A stretch of 64,000 nt of DNA, taken from Echinostoma caproni. Taxonomy: Eukaryota > Platyhelminthes > Trematoda > Plagiorchiida > Echinostomatidae. Position 1 is the stretch's first letter, and each line of letters begins with the position of its first letter. The notes beneath the pieces were generated by a model. That model did not search any database. It was given only the letters and a program-made list of their open reading frames with translations, and was not told where the DNA came from. The position numbers were made by a program, and so were the translations under genes. The stretch covers positions 46,367 to 110,366 of the forward strand of contig UZAN01039825.1 of NCBI GenBank assembly GCA_900618425.1, given 5' to 3'. This document shows, in pieces, positions 44,401-59,400 of this stretch.

Positions 44401-47400
44401 AAGTTTAGTTAAATACCTTTATGCAAGTTTCAAGCCATCCTCCATTTTAGTGGGAGCAGCATAATCGCTTTTGCCACTGAATCTCATTTGTAGAACGTAA
44501 TCATACTGACAACTTGACCACCCGGAAGCCTATCATACTGTTTCACTTTTGGTTACTGGGATATAGAAAAATTCATGTTTTATAAGAATTTCACTGTGCA
44601 CATGGTCTCCGGGGTTTTGACTCTCTTGTGAACAGTACGAATCTGATTATTCCTTCAAGGGAATAGAAAACAATTTAAGGAGGTTCATCGCTGGTGGATA
44701 GCTGGATGTTGGAGACCAATGTGAATTGTTGAGATTGCCAGAAGCAGTTGAGACAAACACCAATTTCAAAATTGTTATTGTAATGGTAGAGTGTAGCACA
44801 TAAACATCAAGCTGGCATTGCTTTTACAACACCGCCTCAGGTGTGATTTAATTCCTTGACATCATTCCCACAAACCGATAAGAGTATTGACTTCTCACAA
44901 CTGAAGATAAAGTAAAATTAAAATTGATCAGTTAATTTGCCTTATGGAAGCTAAAGTAAATGAGTTAAACAGAGGCTCTCATTAGTAAGGGAGATCTCCG
45001 CTAAAAGTGCATGCCAAAATGACAGATGACCGCATCCGTGGACTTAATTTTATAGACTTACATTGGGACACATTATGCGACCGCTCAAAGCTGCTCTTTT
45101 TTCTTCTTATGACAGAAGATCTTACGGTTTGATTGTGATTAACTATCAACATTTTTATAGTAACTGAAACTAGGTTCACAAGTGAAACTGCACATAGAAA
45201 AATAGCCAAATTAAAGGGTGCCCAATTGGATTTGAATTGAATTTCTTGATAACATTCATTATTGGGTTTCTCCGAGAAGTGCAACGGGACCTAGGACAGT
45301 TTCATTCACCAGCCAAAGAGAATAACTAAATACGGAAAGAAAAGGGCCTCCAACTCTAATTTGGAAAAATACAAAAAGTAATTCCTTAGGCGTGAACGTC
45401 GTAATAGGTAAACATATGCACTGGGTCCAAGAAGTGTTTTCAGAAACAATTCTCCTACTACTCTTAATCACTGGGAATTTGGGTAACGTATAACAAAGCA
45501 GACAATAATATTTGTGTGAATCGCTCCAGAAATGGATTAAAAATAACTCTAACTGTATAACCTATTAGTATGTTAGGCGTCATTAATCAACGTAAATAAA
45601 TAAAAAGATTTCATTGAAATTGTCTGTCGAAAAAGCTGTATACGTCAATAGTATACGTTCGTCGTATTTTACAATTTTTGAGGAGTTCTAGCCATGCCAG
45701 ATGTGGAAATGGATTCACTCAGTGCTTTCACAAAGTGAATCTGGCTGTGGTCTTCATTGCGGTTGGATAACCACTTACATGTAGCGTGATATGTGAGTTA
45801 ATAAAATCACCATATGCTGCCCATGAATTCGTTCGCCATAATCTTATAAACCAAGCTATGCACCGAGATTAGCTCCACACTCGCAGGATCCGAATTAAAT
45901 TACGTTTCTGTTCCTGAATTAAGAAACAATCCGTTCTTTCACATCACCAAATAATCGATAAAGCTTAAACTCATATATCTTCTTGTGTTTACGTTCAGAC
46001 CTTCATGTTTTTCCTGGCGCCTAGGGCTGTTCCCATTCTGTCCACATATTTGTGGCGTGATTTTCCTTGGACTTGTTGTTATTGGAACATCACCTCCAGC
46101 TTTGGGGATAATTCTATTCATGTGCATGTATCCCATGTATATCCCAATGCGACTTTAATTTAACCGACGAATGGGGTAAGCAAACAGACATATGATGCCT
46201 GCAAATGGATTNTGATGTGGACTGGTTTTGTTCCAAATAGCAAGTGTACCTTTTTATTTCACACAGTTTTGTAAGTTCACTGCCACCAGCGTCCATCAAC
46301 TCCTCCCAAATTTATATTTTTTCTTTCGGAATATGAATAACACCAAGCAAAATTAACGAAATATAATTGTAACAAAGATTGATGCAGTAAATAACTTATG
46401 ATCGATGCAGAAGTTAAAACGTACTAAAATCATTTTGTTCATGCACGGTTTTCCACTTAGATTAATTGGGACTCTGGACTAAGGAGAAAAATAGCACTTT
46501 ATCTACCCCTTATTCCACAATTTTACATTCAGATTTATTTTCATAGCAAGCCTCCATCAGTAGTACGACCGTGACCGTCAATCTTCCTGAATGACTCATT
46601 GAAACGTGCGATTTTTTCGTTCCTTTCGGAATAATTTCATCAAAAGTCATGTCCAAATTGTTCCTCTTAACTATTCTGTATAGTTACCATTGCCTAACGC
46701 GAATATTCACACTTTCGAGTTCAAACTAATTTTCTCTAATCTGTGAGACAAATGTTACACTTTGAAACGCAATTTGAAAAAATGGAAATCGGGAGTTGTA
46801 AGCGAATGTTACAAAACCGTTTTTCCGTCTGGATTTCAAAAATGCGTCACCGGATACTTCAATTCAACCGACCGATTTCACTAGATCTCTGTATTGATCA
46901 GGAAAATTGATTCAGTGCTATAGAAAGGTACATGCTGAAAGGAAGAGCTTGAACCGAATTTAATTACACAACACAATTTAATGCCAAATCAAATTCAAAT
47001 ATGCTATATAGTAAATAATGTATATAAATAACAGACAAGCTGAACACCAACATGTATTCGATGCACCAATTATGAAATCAAAACCATTTTAAAAAGGTGA
47101 TTTACATAGATATTCCCCGTAATTTAGAGCGATCTTATCTAGAGAAAACATAAATAATTGAGGTTTGCTCACCAATTGTTACGAAATCAAAAATTCACGT
47201 CGAAATCCCCCCTATGATTCCTTGATTCAAAACCATATCTCAATTTCATGTGTGCAAGATTGAATTATGCCTTTCACACGTCGAATATCAGAATTTTAAC
47301 TGCTAATTATCTCTCAGGGCAACCTTTTTACATTGATATCGTATTCCACTTCCCATTTGCAGTAAATTTCAGTTGAAAGGCCTTATCAAGTTTACAGTAA

Positions 47401-50400
47401 ACTGGATGGTTTACTAGCTTTTCGGGCTATTTTCAAACAGGACATTACAGTCATTAACTGTTTTAAACGAATAAATTTTGAAAGTGAACAATTATTCCAC
47501 TTAAAGCGACACACAATTTGAATACGCACACAGAGCATGGCATCAAAATTTCAGGTGTGCCATTAAATGGTTAGACCTCATACGAACAGTACAACTTCAA
47601 CAGCTGGAAGTTCGTGAAACATGGAAGCAAGTTTAATAAACTGAATTGTTGATTACAAATGGGAGTATAGCTGCCCCAGGTTTGTTTAAAACAATAACAC
47701 GGTTAAAATTACTGAAGAACGGTAGCAAGGAAGCTTGTGCGGTTGACAGTTAGCTTTGATCGACTGTCATTTTCTTCCAGATGGCTGCAGATTCTTCCTT
47801 CCAGTTCATAAATGCAGCACCAAGTTGGATGAATGTATATCCGTCTGTATATAAGAGAGCAAATCCTTTACACTTTCCGTACGTTGGGGCATTTCTGAAT
47901 TCACTGTTGGTCTCAGTAAAAATCATTCCAGATCAGTAAGAAACAGCCTGTGGATAACCGAACCGTAAATAAGACACAGTTTTCTCCTGGACTCCTTTAA
48001 ACGCACATCTTTCTTTTTGGTTATCAAATCAACAACAGTTCACAGTGACTGTAGCTCAAGTGGGAATTCGGCACTAATACAAATGAACTTAATCACAGTA
48101 GAGCATTCCAATTGTATTAATAAATCAGGAAATCTCAGCCCAAGTATGTAAAAATGGAAACAAAACCTGGAACAACCTTTCATTCAGACAACAGTTAAAA
48201 AGTCGGACCAGCTATCTGGTAATCAATTCAGGTTCTGGGTCTAACCCTCAATCGGTTCAATGAACACGTAATGAAGATGAGGCCCAGACAGGTCAAAAAA
48301 GGTGTATAACACTTTCAAACTTTCAGTTTTCACTTCATTGGTTTCTGATCGACCAAAGTCGCTATACAATCCAATCGTCTCTTCCATTACTCCCGAGAGA
48401 AGGGCTTACATTCGTCCATTAGGTATAAAAACATACCACCTCGTTGTACCATAACCCGACTTTACGGTTTATCGAACATCGTAAAGCACTCAGTTATCTT
48501 GCCATCGTTGTTCAGTTTGACACCTGGCCCATGTTCATTGTCCGAGCTCTGTTTACTATCCATGGTGTCTTTTACTGCATGCTTGTATCACATGTCTGCA
48601 ACTAAAAACTTAACCGTTCACTACCTCTCACTTCAATAGCATTCTTGTCGGAAATAAGCGCATTGTGAAACATCCAATGCCGCATACCAAACCATATCAA
48701 CCAAAGCGTAAAGAAACCGTTGAAGACAGTACTCCAAACTCAGGTTATTCATTACACAACGTGAATTAGGAATAAAATGCTCATTTGGTCCAATTAACTA
48801 GATGAACACCGGCAGACTTGACAACGTAGGACTTTCGGTAGCCTGTGTGTCAGGTGTCAAAACGAATCGTTCAAAAGAAAAAACTTGAACCCAAGGCTGG
48901 CGGTTGTGGCACCCATTCCATTGGGGGCCGCATTCTCCGGAAGAAAGAATTTCATTGAGGGCATTCAGCTCACCTAATCACACAACTATGTTGGTGACAG
49001 CAGATATCAGAACCAGTTTTATCATCTCTCGCGAAAAAGATTTGAAATCACACTTTTCCAAATTCCTTATAGGGACAAGTTACCCCTGGCTCATAAACCC
49101 ATATTTTGTTTTTCTATCCTCAAACTCCAGTAAAAACACCCTCAACGCCAAAGAGCACTTCCCAAGCGCAGGGTGAAACTCGTGAACCGTTTGAGTACAT
49201 TTCATCTAGATCCTTCAACCCGTCTACCTCGAAACATGCCAGAGCATTTCAAGTAGGTACACACGGTCATAACTACAGTATACCTTTAAATAATTTAGGG
49301 AAATACGTCAGTGAATGAGGCACCTCACTGGAACTGTAGAGTCCATGTTCCGTATCAACATCAACGTTGGATATAAGACCACACCGGCTTTAAACGTCTA
49401 ATGTTGTCTTTTGGTAGACTACTCTCTTCAATGGCCAAATCAAGACAATTTTAAGGACATTGTAATTAACTTAAGTCCAAATAAAACTATATTGGTGTCT
49501 TTAAAAATATCAAAACTTCTCTCAATCTGTCACTGTTCTTGGACTGAATCGATGAAACACAGTGAAGCATCAACAATTCTCGGTTTTTTAATTATTCGTA
49601 ATTCGCCAGCGATCTGTGTTAAATGATTTACTTGATGAAAATGAGTGAACTGTCATCAACTGCTTTTGTTTATATATTAAGATAAATCGGTAAGTTTGTA
49701 AAGAATGGCTGTATTTCAATGATAATAATAATTAACATAAGTGGCGATTAAACGTTGAAATGAAATACGTCTGATAGTGCTTTCTTGATGAAGCACAAAA
49801 CCCGTTTCCTAAATTTTGTCCCTCATTAGCTGGGTTTATCCAGTGTTCGCCTGTCAAATCCTTTGTATATTTACGCCTCAGATGTGTATTAATGTTTTCC
49901 ATTACTTGAAAATTCCCAACCCCGCATTTCATTTTTAGAGAAATATTGTTTGATCCCTTCGGTTCAATTATTCAGATGCTGATTCTAACAAACTACTCAG
50001 AAAATGTCATCTCATCGAAAATTCGTTGGATTTCATAAAAGAATAAACAATAAATTCAAGTACCTCTATCATATACTTAAACAGTGAATACTAACAAATC
50101 TTGACAAGAGAATTATGTCTAGCAAAATAGATCTGCAGATAATTGAGATTAATTTCTCACGTAAAAATCGGATCAATAAGAAAAAACTCACTGAGTTTGC
50201 ATATAATTTCAAAGACATCAATCGTAGTCTTTAAGAAATTAATTCAGAACAGCATTCTGAAAGAGCCCTATATTCGAATTATGCAGTATTTTAGACAGAT
50301 CGTCCAACACGTTTTGCGGAGAAGGTAGAACGCATGATGAAGATGCCTGTGGAACGAGTCGTGCATTCCGTTATAACTGTGGTTAGTCACAAATGCTTCT

Positions 50401-53400
50401 TGTAATAAGTAATAAATGTTGATGAGTGGCAGAAAAATTCATTGATTCTGTAGCCGGAAAACATTTTTCTTTGTCCGCGCAGTTATTCGTTATAAATTGA
50501 ATTTCATTCCGCAGCATAACTCTACGTACATATAACCGAGCATTTAGAGCGTCAAACCGAGTAAAAACATTTCAATTTCCGGTCAATCTATGGAATCCGA
50601 CCTTTGCATTATTTCACCTGGTTGATCAAGCATAATCCTGCCGCAACAATTTTGGTCACGGTCACTTCTCAACGACTAGAGGGTAAAACCACTCCTGGAT
50701 GATAACAGGTTGATCGAATTCTATTTTTATTCCGAAAATAAGTAAAAAGAAATACCCGACCGTAGAATAATAATAAACACCACATTTAAACTGCAAACTC
50801 TAGTCATACTTCCGTGGATTATTAATTTGAAATTTTTCCTGGGTGGTGCGTTTACTGTGCACTTTGAACATACGTGTCGTTCAGAAAGGTTGAACGGGAA
50901 ATTCATCGAACAATCAATAGCTACATGCATCAGAATCAAACGGACAACTTTTCAATCCAAGCATCATATTCTGTTCATTCCTAGTCCATCTTTGTATGAT
51001 CACGTTGTAACCAATGTTGAGTATTCCATAGGTCCTGGGACGTTTTACTTTTTCATTCAAAAGCACACCGTCTGATGACTGGTTTCATCCTCGCTGATGC
51101 GAATTTCGTTTATCCAGTCCGACTAACCGATCAAGTATTTTGACAGGGTAAACTATCGGCTAAAAGAGTTTCTTTTTTTCTGGTCTAGTGCAAACACGTG
51201 CTCTTTCCTTCTCGGACTAGCAGTAGCAAATGTGGCAAAACAAATAGTTCATTCAACTTTCTATCGAAATAGGACAGAGAATGAGAGAGTAGTTACTAGT
51301 GATGTATTAACCGACAGGTAGGTGACCTGCATCTCTACATGATAGATCTGTTTTTTATGCCTNCGTGACGGATGTCATAGAATGGTATACAGTGTCAGTC
51401 CTCTACTTCGGGTTTTGTGTGATCCAGTGCAACCCACCACGAGCGATCCAATTCATCGTCTACTAATTTTTCTAAATAATATCATTAGACAAGAGACGCG
51501 GACATTTTCCTGAATGGCAATTGTACAATGGCTGTCTTTATTAAGGATGTGAATAGCAAATGTTCTCATTATCTGAGGAATTTTGTTGCATATGGAGAGA
51601 TCGATGGGACCGAAGGATACCTCAATGTTCAAAAAATACACTGGTTTGCCGCCTGTGTAAGACGGTCTTCCATCTGCTGACAGGGTGCGTAGATTTAATC
51701 TATGAAACCACTGTTTTCTCCCCGCTGAATAATTCTCCTTGACTCGGAGCGAGTCTATTGGATGAAACTGAAGCTAACATATTTGTTACCATTGGAATCA
51801 AAACTATTCACTTGTAGATGAAACAATGGTTACCACAAACGTTCCTGAAAATACGTATAACGATGAATTTCCTCTCTTAGGAGGTTAAAATTTATTTAAC
51901 CCAGTCTGCATCAAATGGACCCTCAAATCATTCATATTAAACATCCGTTGCATACACACATTTCGCACCACTGTCCTATTATTAATCTTCCTGTATTACC
52001 CATGTATTGCCGATTTAATCCGTGGCGATGTTTGTTCTCCACCCCATTTGCACATATGCACTCATCATTATCATGTTTGCTCTACTACGCTACCCTCAAT
52101 GTTGTCGTTCCCATCTGTTTCATCGATCCGTTCTCAAGATTGGCTGACCCTGAAACCTATCTACCGGCACAAGCCCGCACTAGCACACTCACAGTGCACT
52201 GTCGCTTCACGGCGTTCCATAATGATTAACGTTCACACCCACCGCACTTCGATTGGTCCCCCTCAAGTCAAGTCAAGTCAATAGTAGTTTTATGAACTGG
52301 GATGGGTGAATTTTCAGCGTTTTACACCCTATTTGTACATGCAAAATTACAAAATCAAACACAATAAAACCGAAATTAGTAGGTATCATCTTTTTCACTG
52401 AAGCAAGCAATTGCACAATTCGCTGGTAACTTTATTATTGTCAAAGAGTAGACGTGCAAGATATAGCAAAAGAGAATCACGGTATGAAGATGTACATGCA
52501 AATAAAAGTTTCATGATGTTGATACTAATTTGTGTAGTGGGTTCTGTGTGTCTGAGAGTATTTGGGAAACCATTTTTTTTACGTGCATGTAGGTGTCCAT
52601 GATAGAGTCTGCCTAGCGATGCCACTGCATCCAGGGGTCTATTTTAGAGACCTGCTAGTAACTGTCTTTTTACAGCATACCGTGAAAATCACAAGTGGGG
52701 TGGAACACATGCATTCAAAAACCTGACAATCAACTAATGGGGAACAGGAAGTATTCTTAATCGGAATGAGAAATATGAAAGCTTTCTGCTTTTAAAGACT
52801 GTGTTTTGAACGCGCAGTGATCATGATAAATTGTGCGATGGTGTGACGCCGGGATATTTTACCATTTTTGATGGTTGTTTGGGTTAATGATTGGTAGAAA
52901 CGATGGGAAACCTATTTAAGAGGAGTGAATATGGTTCACTAGCCAACAAGAAAAACACAACATCCTGACATTTAGAAGATATTTAATGAGAGGAAATGGG
53001 ACAAGGGTCAAATAACAACGTCGTTTAGCATTCTTAAAACTTTTGAAGCCTCTTCAAGGGTGGGTGCTTTGTATCCTAAAATAACATCGTTCACCTATTT
53101 CCAATCAATGAATGTAGAACAAACGGAAGATTGTTTGATATACATTGAAAAGGAAAGAGGAAAAATTACATCTTGCAGAACACCAGAACCAACAGGGTAA
53201 TTAAATGATCTCTTGCCCTTCGGGTATATAAGGTGCCTTTTTCCGTGGAATAATCGTGGATCAAGTAACACCACCATTTTGATTAATACCGATCGATCAA
53301 CACCGCTGAATGCTTTTGTACTCTATGAACACCCTTCGGATGGTCTTATACTTCCTATCTAGGGCTGAAAGTATTCAGTTAACAAGGTAAGAAACGGCAT

Positions 53401-56400
53401 AAGGTGTGGAGTGTAAAGGGTGATATGCAAATTGATAAATCTCATTCTCTGCAGACTCATTTACAATCCACGGTAGCAAGCACCTCTCAAATAGTTTGAG
53501 CATACCTGACGTGCAGGCGATGGGACTGTATTTCTCAGATTCTTTTTGGGGACGAAAGTTATATTGACCACTCTCCAAATAGCAGGAATTCTTCTATCTA
53601 TCCATATATCTATCATTTTGTATTTTCTCTCTTTGTGGATGAAAATCGTTTCAAGTGGGCAACACTGGTTAAAATAGAAATTAAGGTAGTCCGTAACATG
53701 TTCACAGGAAACCGAAGGGTTGTTATTTGGAAACACCGAAAAATCTGCGGCGGCAATCAATGATCTCACCTTTTCTACGTTCTCCGATAAACAATTTCTT
53801 CGACTCATTATCATGGATGGTCTTTTTAAAAATGTATACCGGTTAGTTTTGTAGTATATCATTGTGCACACTTTTAAGAGACAATGATCAGAGCTACTCA
53901 GAGGAGAACGTTTCTGAACTTTGAAAACTTGCGGTCTATTTGTGAAAACAAAATCTGGTTGTGCATTGAGTCTGGTAGGAAACCGTACCAAAATTTTAGA
54001 CCTAGTGTGGTGAGGAAATTACTATCATGTCTAACAAAATCACTAACACGATTTGCAAAAACTACGCGCCCGTTCGAGCCCGATTAGGGATCGTCATCGG
54101 CTTCAACCCGCAAATCGTGGAACTTTTCTCTTTTTATAAAGATTATTGTACCGTGATAGTCTGAACTCACACGCGTGTGAAATATATATATATAATAGCA
54201 ACAAACATACACAAAGATTCGCTTGTTCGAGCTTTGATAAGAGTAGAAGAAATATCAGAAAACCCATTGATATCAAACGTTGATAATGTAGATGCCAGGT
54301 AAATTTTCCCAAGAAAAATGGAACGAAACCTATTCAAAAATGAGGCTGACATTCAATGACATGGCAACTGATTTTCTCCGTCGAGTATTCGTAGATCACG
54401 GCATCTGATTAAATCCAGTTGTTGTTAACGTAACCTGCAACGCGGCCTCAATTGCGGACACTTGTGGGACGGTCAACCCGGTACAAACTATATACATCCA
54501 GGTATAAACGTGTACTGGGAATTTCCTCTTGCAACCACGTTTCTTGTGACAATAATCCCAAGAATTATCCACTCCTTGTTTCGTGTGATGTCTGCTACGT
54601 CGTCAAATTTTCCCAACAGACAACGAATTTTACTTGTTAAAGTGACAGGAGTTTGCATCTTCTTGATAGTGCACTGTGTGAGACCCCAAAATACTTCCCA
54701 TCGCTGTCTAGCACAGGTGCATGTGTTCCTGCTTGGCATGGTTTGGTTTATTCGTACCATTGTCAACGTGCTGCGAGTTTACTTGCTGGCGGTTTATACA
54801 TATCCAACCACTGGGTTCGAAGATTCCGTTGTTTGTTGACCCATATATTTCCACAGTTTGAGGTTGGCAAGGTTTTCATTATTGTACTCTGTAGTTTAGT
54901 ACACTTTAACAGATAAAAACCGCTTGTTGAAGATGCCGTCTTTATGGGGTTTCACGAGCCCACCTAGACCTTAAACTTTGAGGTTTGTAACCTTCTTCCA
55001 TCAAGCTCTTACAAAACAGTTCAGTAAGATCTTGTGAGATCTTCTCCATATTTGTAAGAGACCGATGGTTAGCTACCTGACAAAGTCGTTGTTTGGAGTT
55101 TCAGGGTTTGAAGCTCCGTCTAGTCGTCTACTTCTTTGGTTGTTTCCATGGATGTAAACCCGTAGGACTGTTTAAACATTACTACTTGGGATTGTTAGGG
55201 TGATAATCTAATTTAAGGAATGATCATAGCAGCAATCTTAGAGGTGGAACGCAAGCATGTTATCCGGCTAAAGCTAATACTAACAGCAACATGACCTGAT
55301 TCTCAAGACATCCTTACAAGTGAGAGGGCGAGGGCGTAAATAAAGTGAAATAGTATCATCAGTCGATCTGTGGTAGAGTCAGTAGTGTGCTGAAAAGAAA
55401 ATTGATTACGTATAAATCGAAACTGTTTTGATAAATGTCATTTTTTGAATGCCGGTATAATAAATCTATTTTCTGTGGTCCTTCATTGTTGTACTGAGGG
55501 CTTTCGAAGTCCTTTTACTTGAGATCTACCTTGCCATATTACATGTATAATTATTTGCGCGTCTCAGGTTTCTTTTTAAAGTACGGTCAAATGGAACCTC
55601 TCTTTTGGATATATGACTTGATAATTTCAATTATCCTTATTTTGAATAGGGAATGAAATATAAAATAGTAAGTACTTTCCGAAAACTATCAACTATTGAG
55701 AACAAATATACAACAATGAAAAATTAACACTCACTATCTTAATAAGAAGCGACCCAACCAATTCAGGTTAAGGTCATCGCAAAGAAAATTGAATTAACGG
55801 CACACAAAATTAACTGCGAGGAATTATTAAGAAGGTAATTGCATTAAGTTCACCACGTTATATTCAGTAGAAATTCCATTCACCCCTCTAGTATGCACGT
55901 AACCGGTTTTGAATAATCGGTGATTACATGATCATTGATTTGTTTTGATCAGTTGGTTTTATAGCTAATCCAGTTGATGAAAACAAATCTGGGGAATATA
56001 TTTACAAAAGCTTGAATGTTCCCATGATAGCATTGAGAAAACGAGTCGGTGAGCGAACAATTGTTTTCAGATATTCCTAGTTATGCTCTTACATATCATA
56101 TAGTGGAAAAAATTCTTGCATAATGACAGCCATTGGCTCATTTTAAATTCAATGTTCGGAGTCAGAGAATAATGGGAGTGTATGCTTTTGTGTGTGTCTG
56201 TGTGTGTGTGTGTAGGAACGTTAAACTTCTTAGTTTATGTGACCTTCCCCCACTTGGGTCAAGTGGGGACGTCATGTTCCGTCTTGGCTTTCACACACGA
56301 CCAAGGTAATTGGAGCACCTGCACCGATCGTTTTGGGGCACACAGGTACGGGTCTAGTAAGCGAATGGCGATCGCCTCGGTCATAGCTAGTGTTCAAACT

Positions 56401-59400
56401 CAGGCTACCCTCGAGCGATTGATTGGGATGCGATAAACCACATCGAAAGCTTTCTCCGGTTCGATCTTGCGCCCCGTGTCGACGAGATGCCCCACAATCG
56501 CGCTCGAGATACAGCCGGTTTTTCCTTGACTTAACCATCGTGGCTGGTGCTCCTTAACACATTGAGATAAACGCCTTACCGTACGACCCATGTAACATGC
56601 ACCACAGACGCACTTAAAACAGTAAACTATCATGGATGAGGTCAGTTTCGGCAGTTTGTCTTTCACTTGCGCTCGCAACACCGGCGATGGAGAGAACACT
56701 GGTCTAAGTTTGGCTGCCAGGAAAGTGGAATTTACAGCCGCTTCCAGCGATTGCACTAAGCTCTCTGTGTGAGTCCCCCTTAAATGGGATCTTTATGACT
56801 AGTACAGGTGCAGGTTCTCCAATTTCCATGGCCGTATGTGAAAACCAAGACGGAACATGACGTGTCATTTGACCCAAGTGGGGAAAGGTCACATCAACTA
56901 ACACGTTAAACGTTACTACACACACACGCATACACTCCCATTACTCTCTGCCTCTTTCTGTGAATATTTTTCAACCGAGAACGCATTACAAGAATTATTT
57001 GCCCTACTTTATTCCTTTTTAGTCTGAGTAACATGTATTATACGAATATATGGCTTAATGCAGAATTCTCAAACATTGTTTAAGCGTTTTTTAAACAATT
57101 AATATTGTGCGATTTTCAAACATTTTTCTGCACGCTAAAAACATCGTAGAAAAAATTGTTGCTTACGATGTCATAGATCGAGGATTAATTGAGAGCTTCA
57201 TAAACTTAAGCTCCTAAAGCATTAGATGGATTAAATTTTACTCCATTTTGGTGACAATTTCACCTGAAATGGATATCGTGAAGTGAATATCGTGTTTTAT
57301 TTTTTGGGGGGCAAGCTTTCAAGGAATTCAGTTAAGCTGTGGGTTACAGTGACACAATCCGCATTTCTATCTCAGTCCAGAACTATGTGCCCAAAACCAC
57401 TATCAACTGCGAAGAAAAATGACACAATTGCTGAAGCGTTTGATCTGTTCCATCACATTGAAGGGTTCGGACCACCAACAGACCAACTGAGCAATCATGT
57501 ATTCTCATTATACCAACGCCAGTGTCAGCCATCTGTCCTCTCTTCTTTGACAGTCTTTTTTGGTTAAGAGCCGTTTCTTTCTTGAAAACTGAGTATCTTC
57601 ATGCGTTCTGATAAATAAAAAGAGCCAAGGAATCTATCTTTGTATAAAATTGGAGGAACAAGGGGTAAACTGGGAATTCATATAAAGATCTATCGGTTAA
57701 TGGTAGCCAGTTTGAAAATGAAAAGGTAAGAGTGTTACAGAATCAGAATAATGGTTTTCCCAGATAGACAATTTATCTAACCTGCTATGCTTTTCGATAA
57801 GACTTTGTTTTTTTATCTTCCGCCACTTAAATAATCAACGTTTAGAAGTTACCACTCAAAACCCAGATGCATTCATGTAGTCCTTTGCCTAGCATTGATA
57901 CATCTTAGAAGAATAGGTAACAATCTGATTATATTTTGCCTTATTGGAACTTTTGTAAGCGGCATAAGATGAAAAATTCGACAATCAGCTTTTGGAAATA
58001 AAAATCAACTGTTTGTAAACTGACGAGCACATACTTCGTTTTACTTTTTCCTAGCAGAACACTTGTAGTTCTACACGGTTTCCTCAAATTTCCCTTGCTG
58101 CAACCAATTGTTTTTCAAATTTCAAATAATGAACATTTATTGCTCCCAATATTGATGATGAGGATTGCGAAGAGAGTAGTTATGTGGAGGAACAATTTAT
58201 AACCCTGATAGTCTTTAATATTTTTTTTCCTTTCCAACTTTATGTATGACTGGTACGAAATAATGTGTTTGGTGGAATGAAGAATCCGCGAAGTGGAGGT
58301 TGTCCGCCACCTTGTTCTGTTAAAAATTATGGTCAAACTTTACCAATGTTTGCATGCCTCCGTTTTGGCGAAACTGAAACCTTACATGAGGCAGACCTTT
58401 TACTGAAGTCCACCTTTTTAACATTCAAAAGACTTTCTTTATTTTGGATAGTATTCGATTTTTAACGTTTAGAATTCAGCTGGATGCAGATCCACAGTTT
58501 AGTGTATTACTTTTAACCACAGAATTAAGCCGGAAACGGAAATGTTCACTGACTTCTTTTGGTGAAACCAGAGCTGTATCAAGCTGTTCAGTAGTCAGAA
58601 TACACTGCTTTCAGAAGGACGTTAGCGGACTCTGGGAATGTTATTCCCTTCTGCCTCTATGACTTCATGTTCCTTAAGGATAATCTTGTTTTTCTGCTTG
58701 CTCCTAATCACTCTGTTCTCCGCTGGAACACGTTTGTACGCATCATTTTTGACTTCGTTCAGTAGATCAGCATTTAGCACATGAATCCAGGCCTTATTCA
58801 GTTTACGGCAGAGATTTTACAAGGAACAGAGGATTGAAATGTGATGGCTATGAAAGATGTGGATGGCCAGGTTATAAGTGTGGAACGCGTCTGTCCACAT
58901 AACCAGGAAAATGACTTGGTAACGTGAAATTATTCAGTCACTGTGTCCATCAAATTGGTGGTAAAAAGCATGTGTTATACAGTTACTGTGGTTGACCCAA
59001 GCTCCCGTGACTGAATTTAAATACATACATACGCACTCTTCTAATTCATTTTCCATCGATAATCACATCAANCAATAAATTTCGTTCCTTGTATCCGTAA
59101 CTCAGCTTCGATCAAAGCTTGCACTGCTAAGTGGGCGATCCTTGCTCAATGTGCTTTTTCCTTTTTTTATTTGTCGTTTCTTCCGTTATTATAATTTCAG
59201 TCTGAAATATGAAGGGATCCCCTTAGAAAAGATATACATATTCTTGAGCTATTCAATGGTGGTTTAGATAGGGTAGCATCTTTTACAAATTTCACTATCC
59301 CCCAGAATAATCTGCATTTTAATCCTGCAATCAAAAGTATTCTAGCGGTTTTATCTCTCACCGTTGTTTCAGTTTATCAATTGAAATGTGATTTCTATGA

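Noticed and set aside
54462..54839. 125-codon plus-strand ORF with hydrophobic runs
   Set aside because: No recognised domain, overlapping ORFs on both strands, no TRPC-compatible splice sites; treated as chance or repeat.
57283..57567. 94-codon plus-strand ORF in intron 6
   Set aside because: No recognisable motif; a transposon origin was considered but no RT, integrase or protease signature is visible.
58265..58662. Two overlapping plus-strand ORFs that loosely recalled LTR-retrotransposon pol
   Set aside because: No conserved RT, RNase H or aspartic protease residues could be matched, so no call is made.
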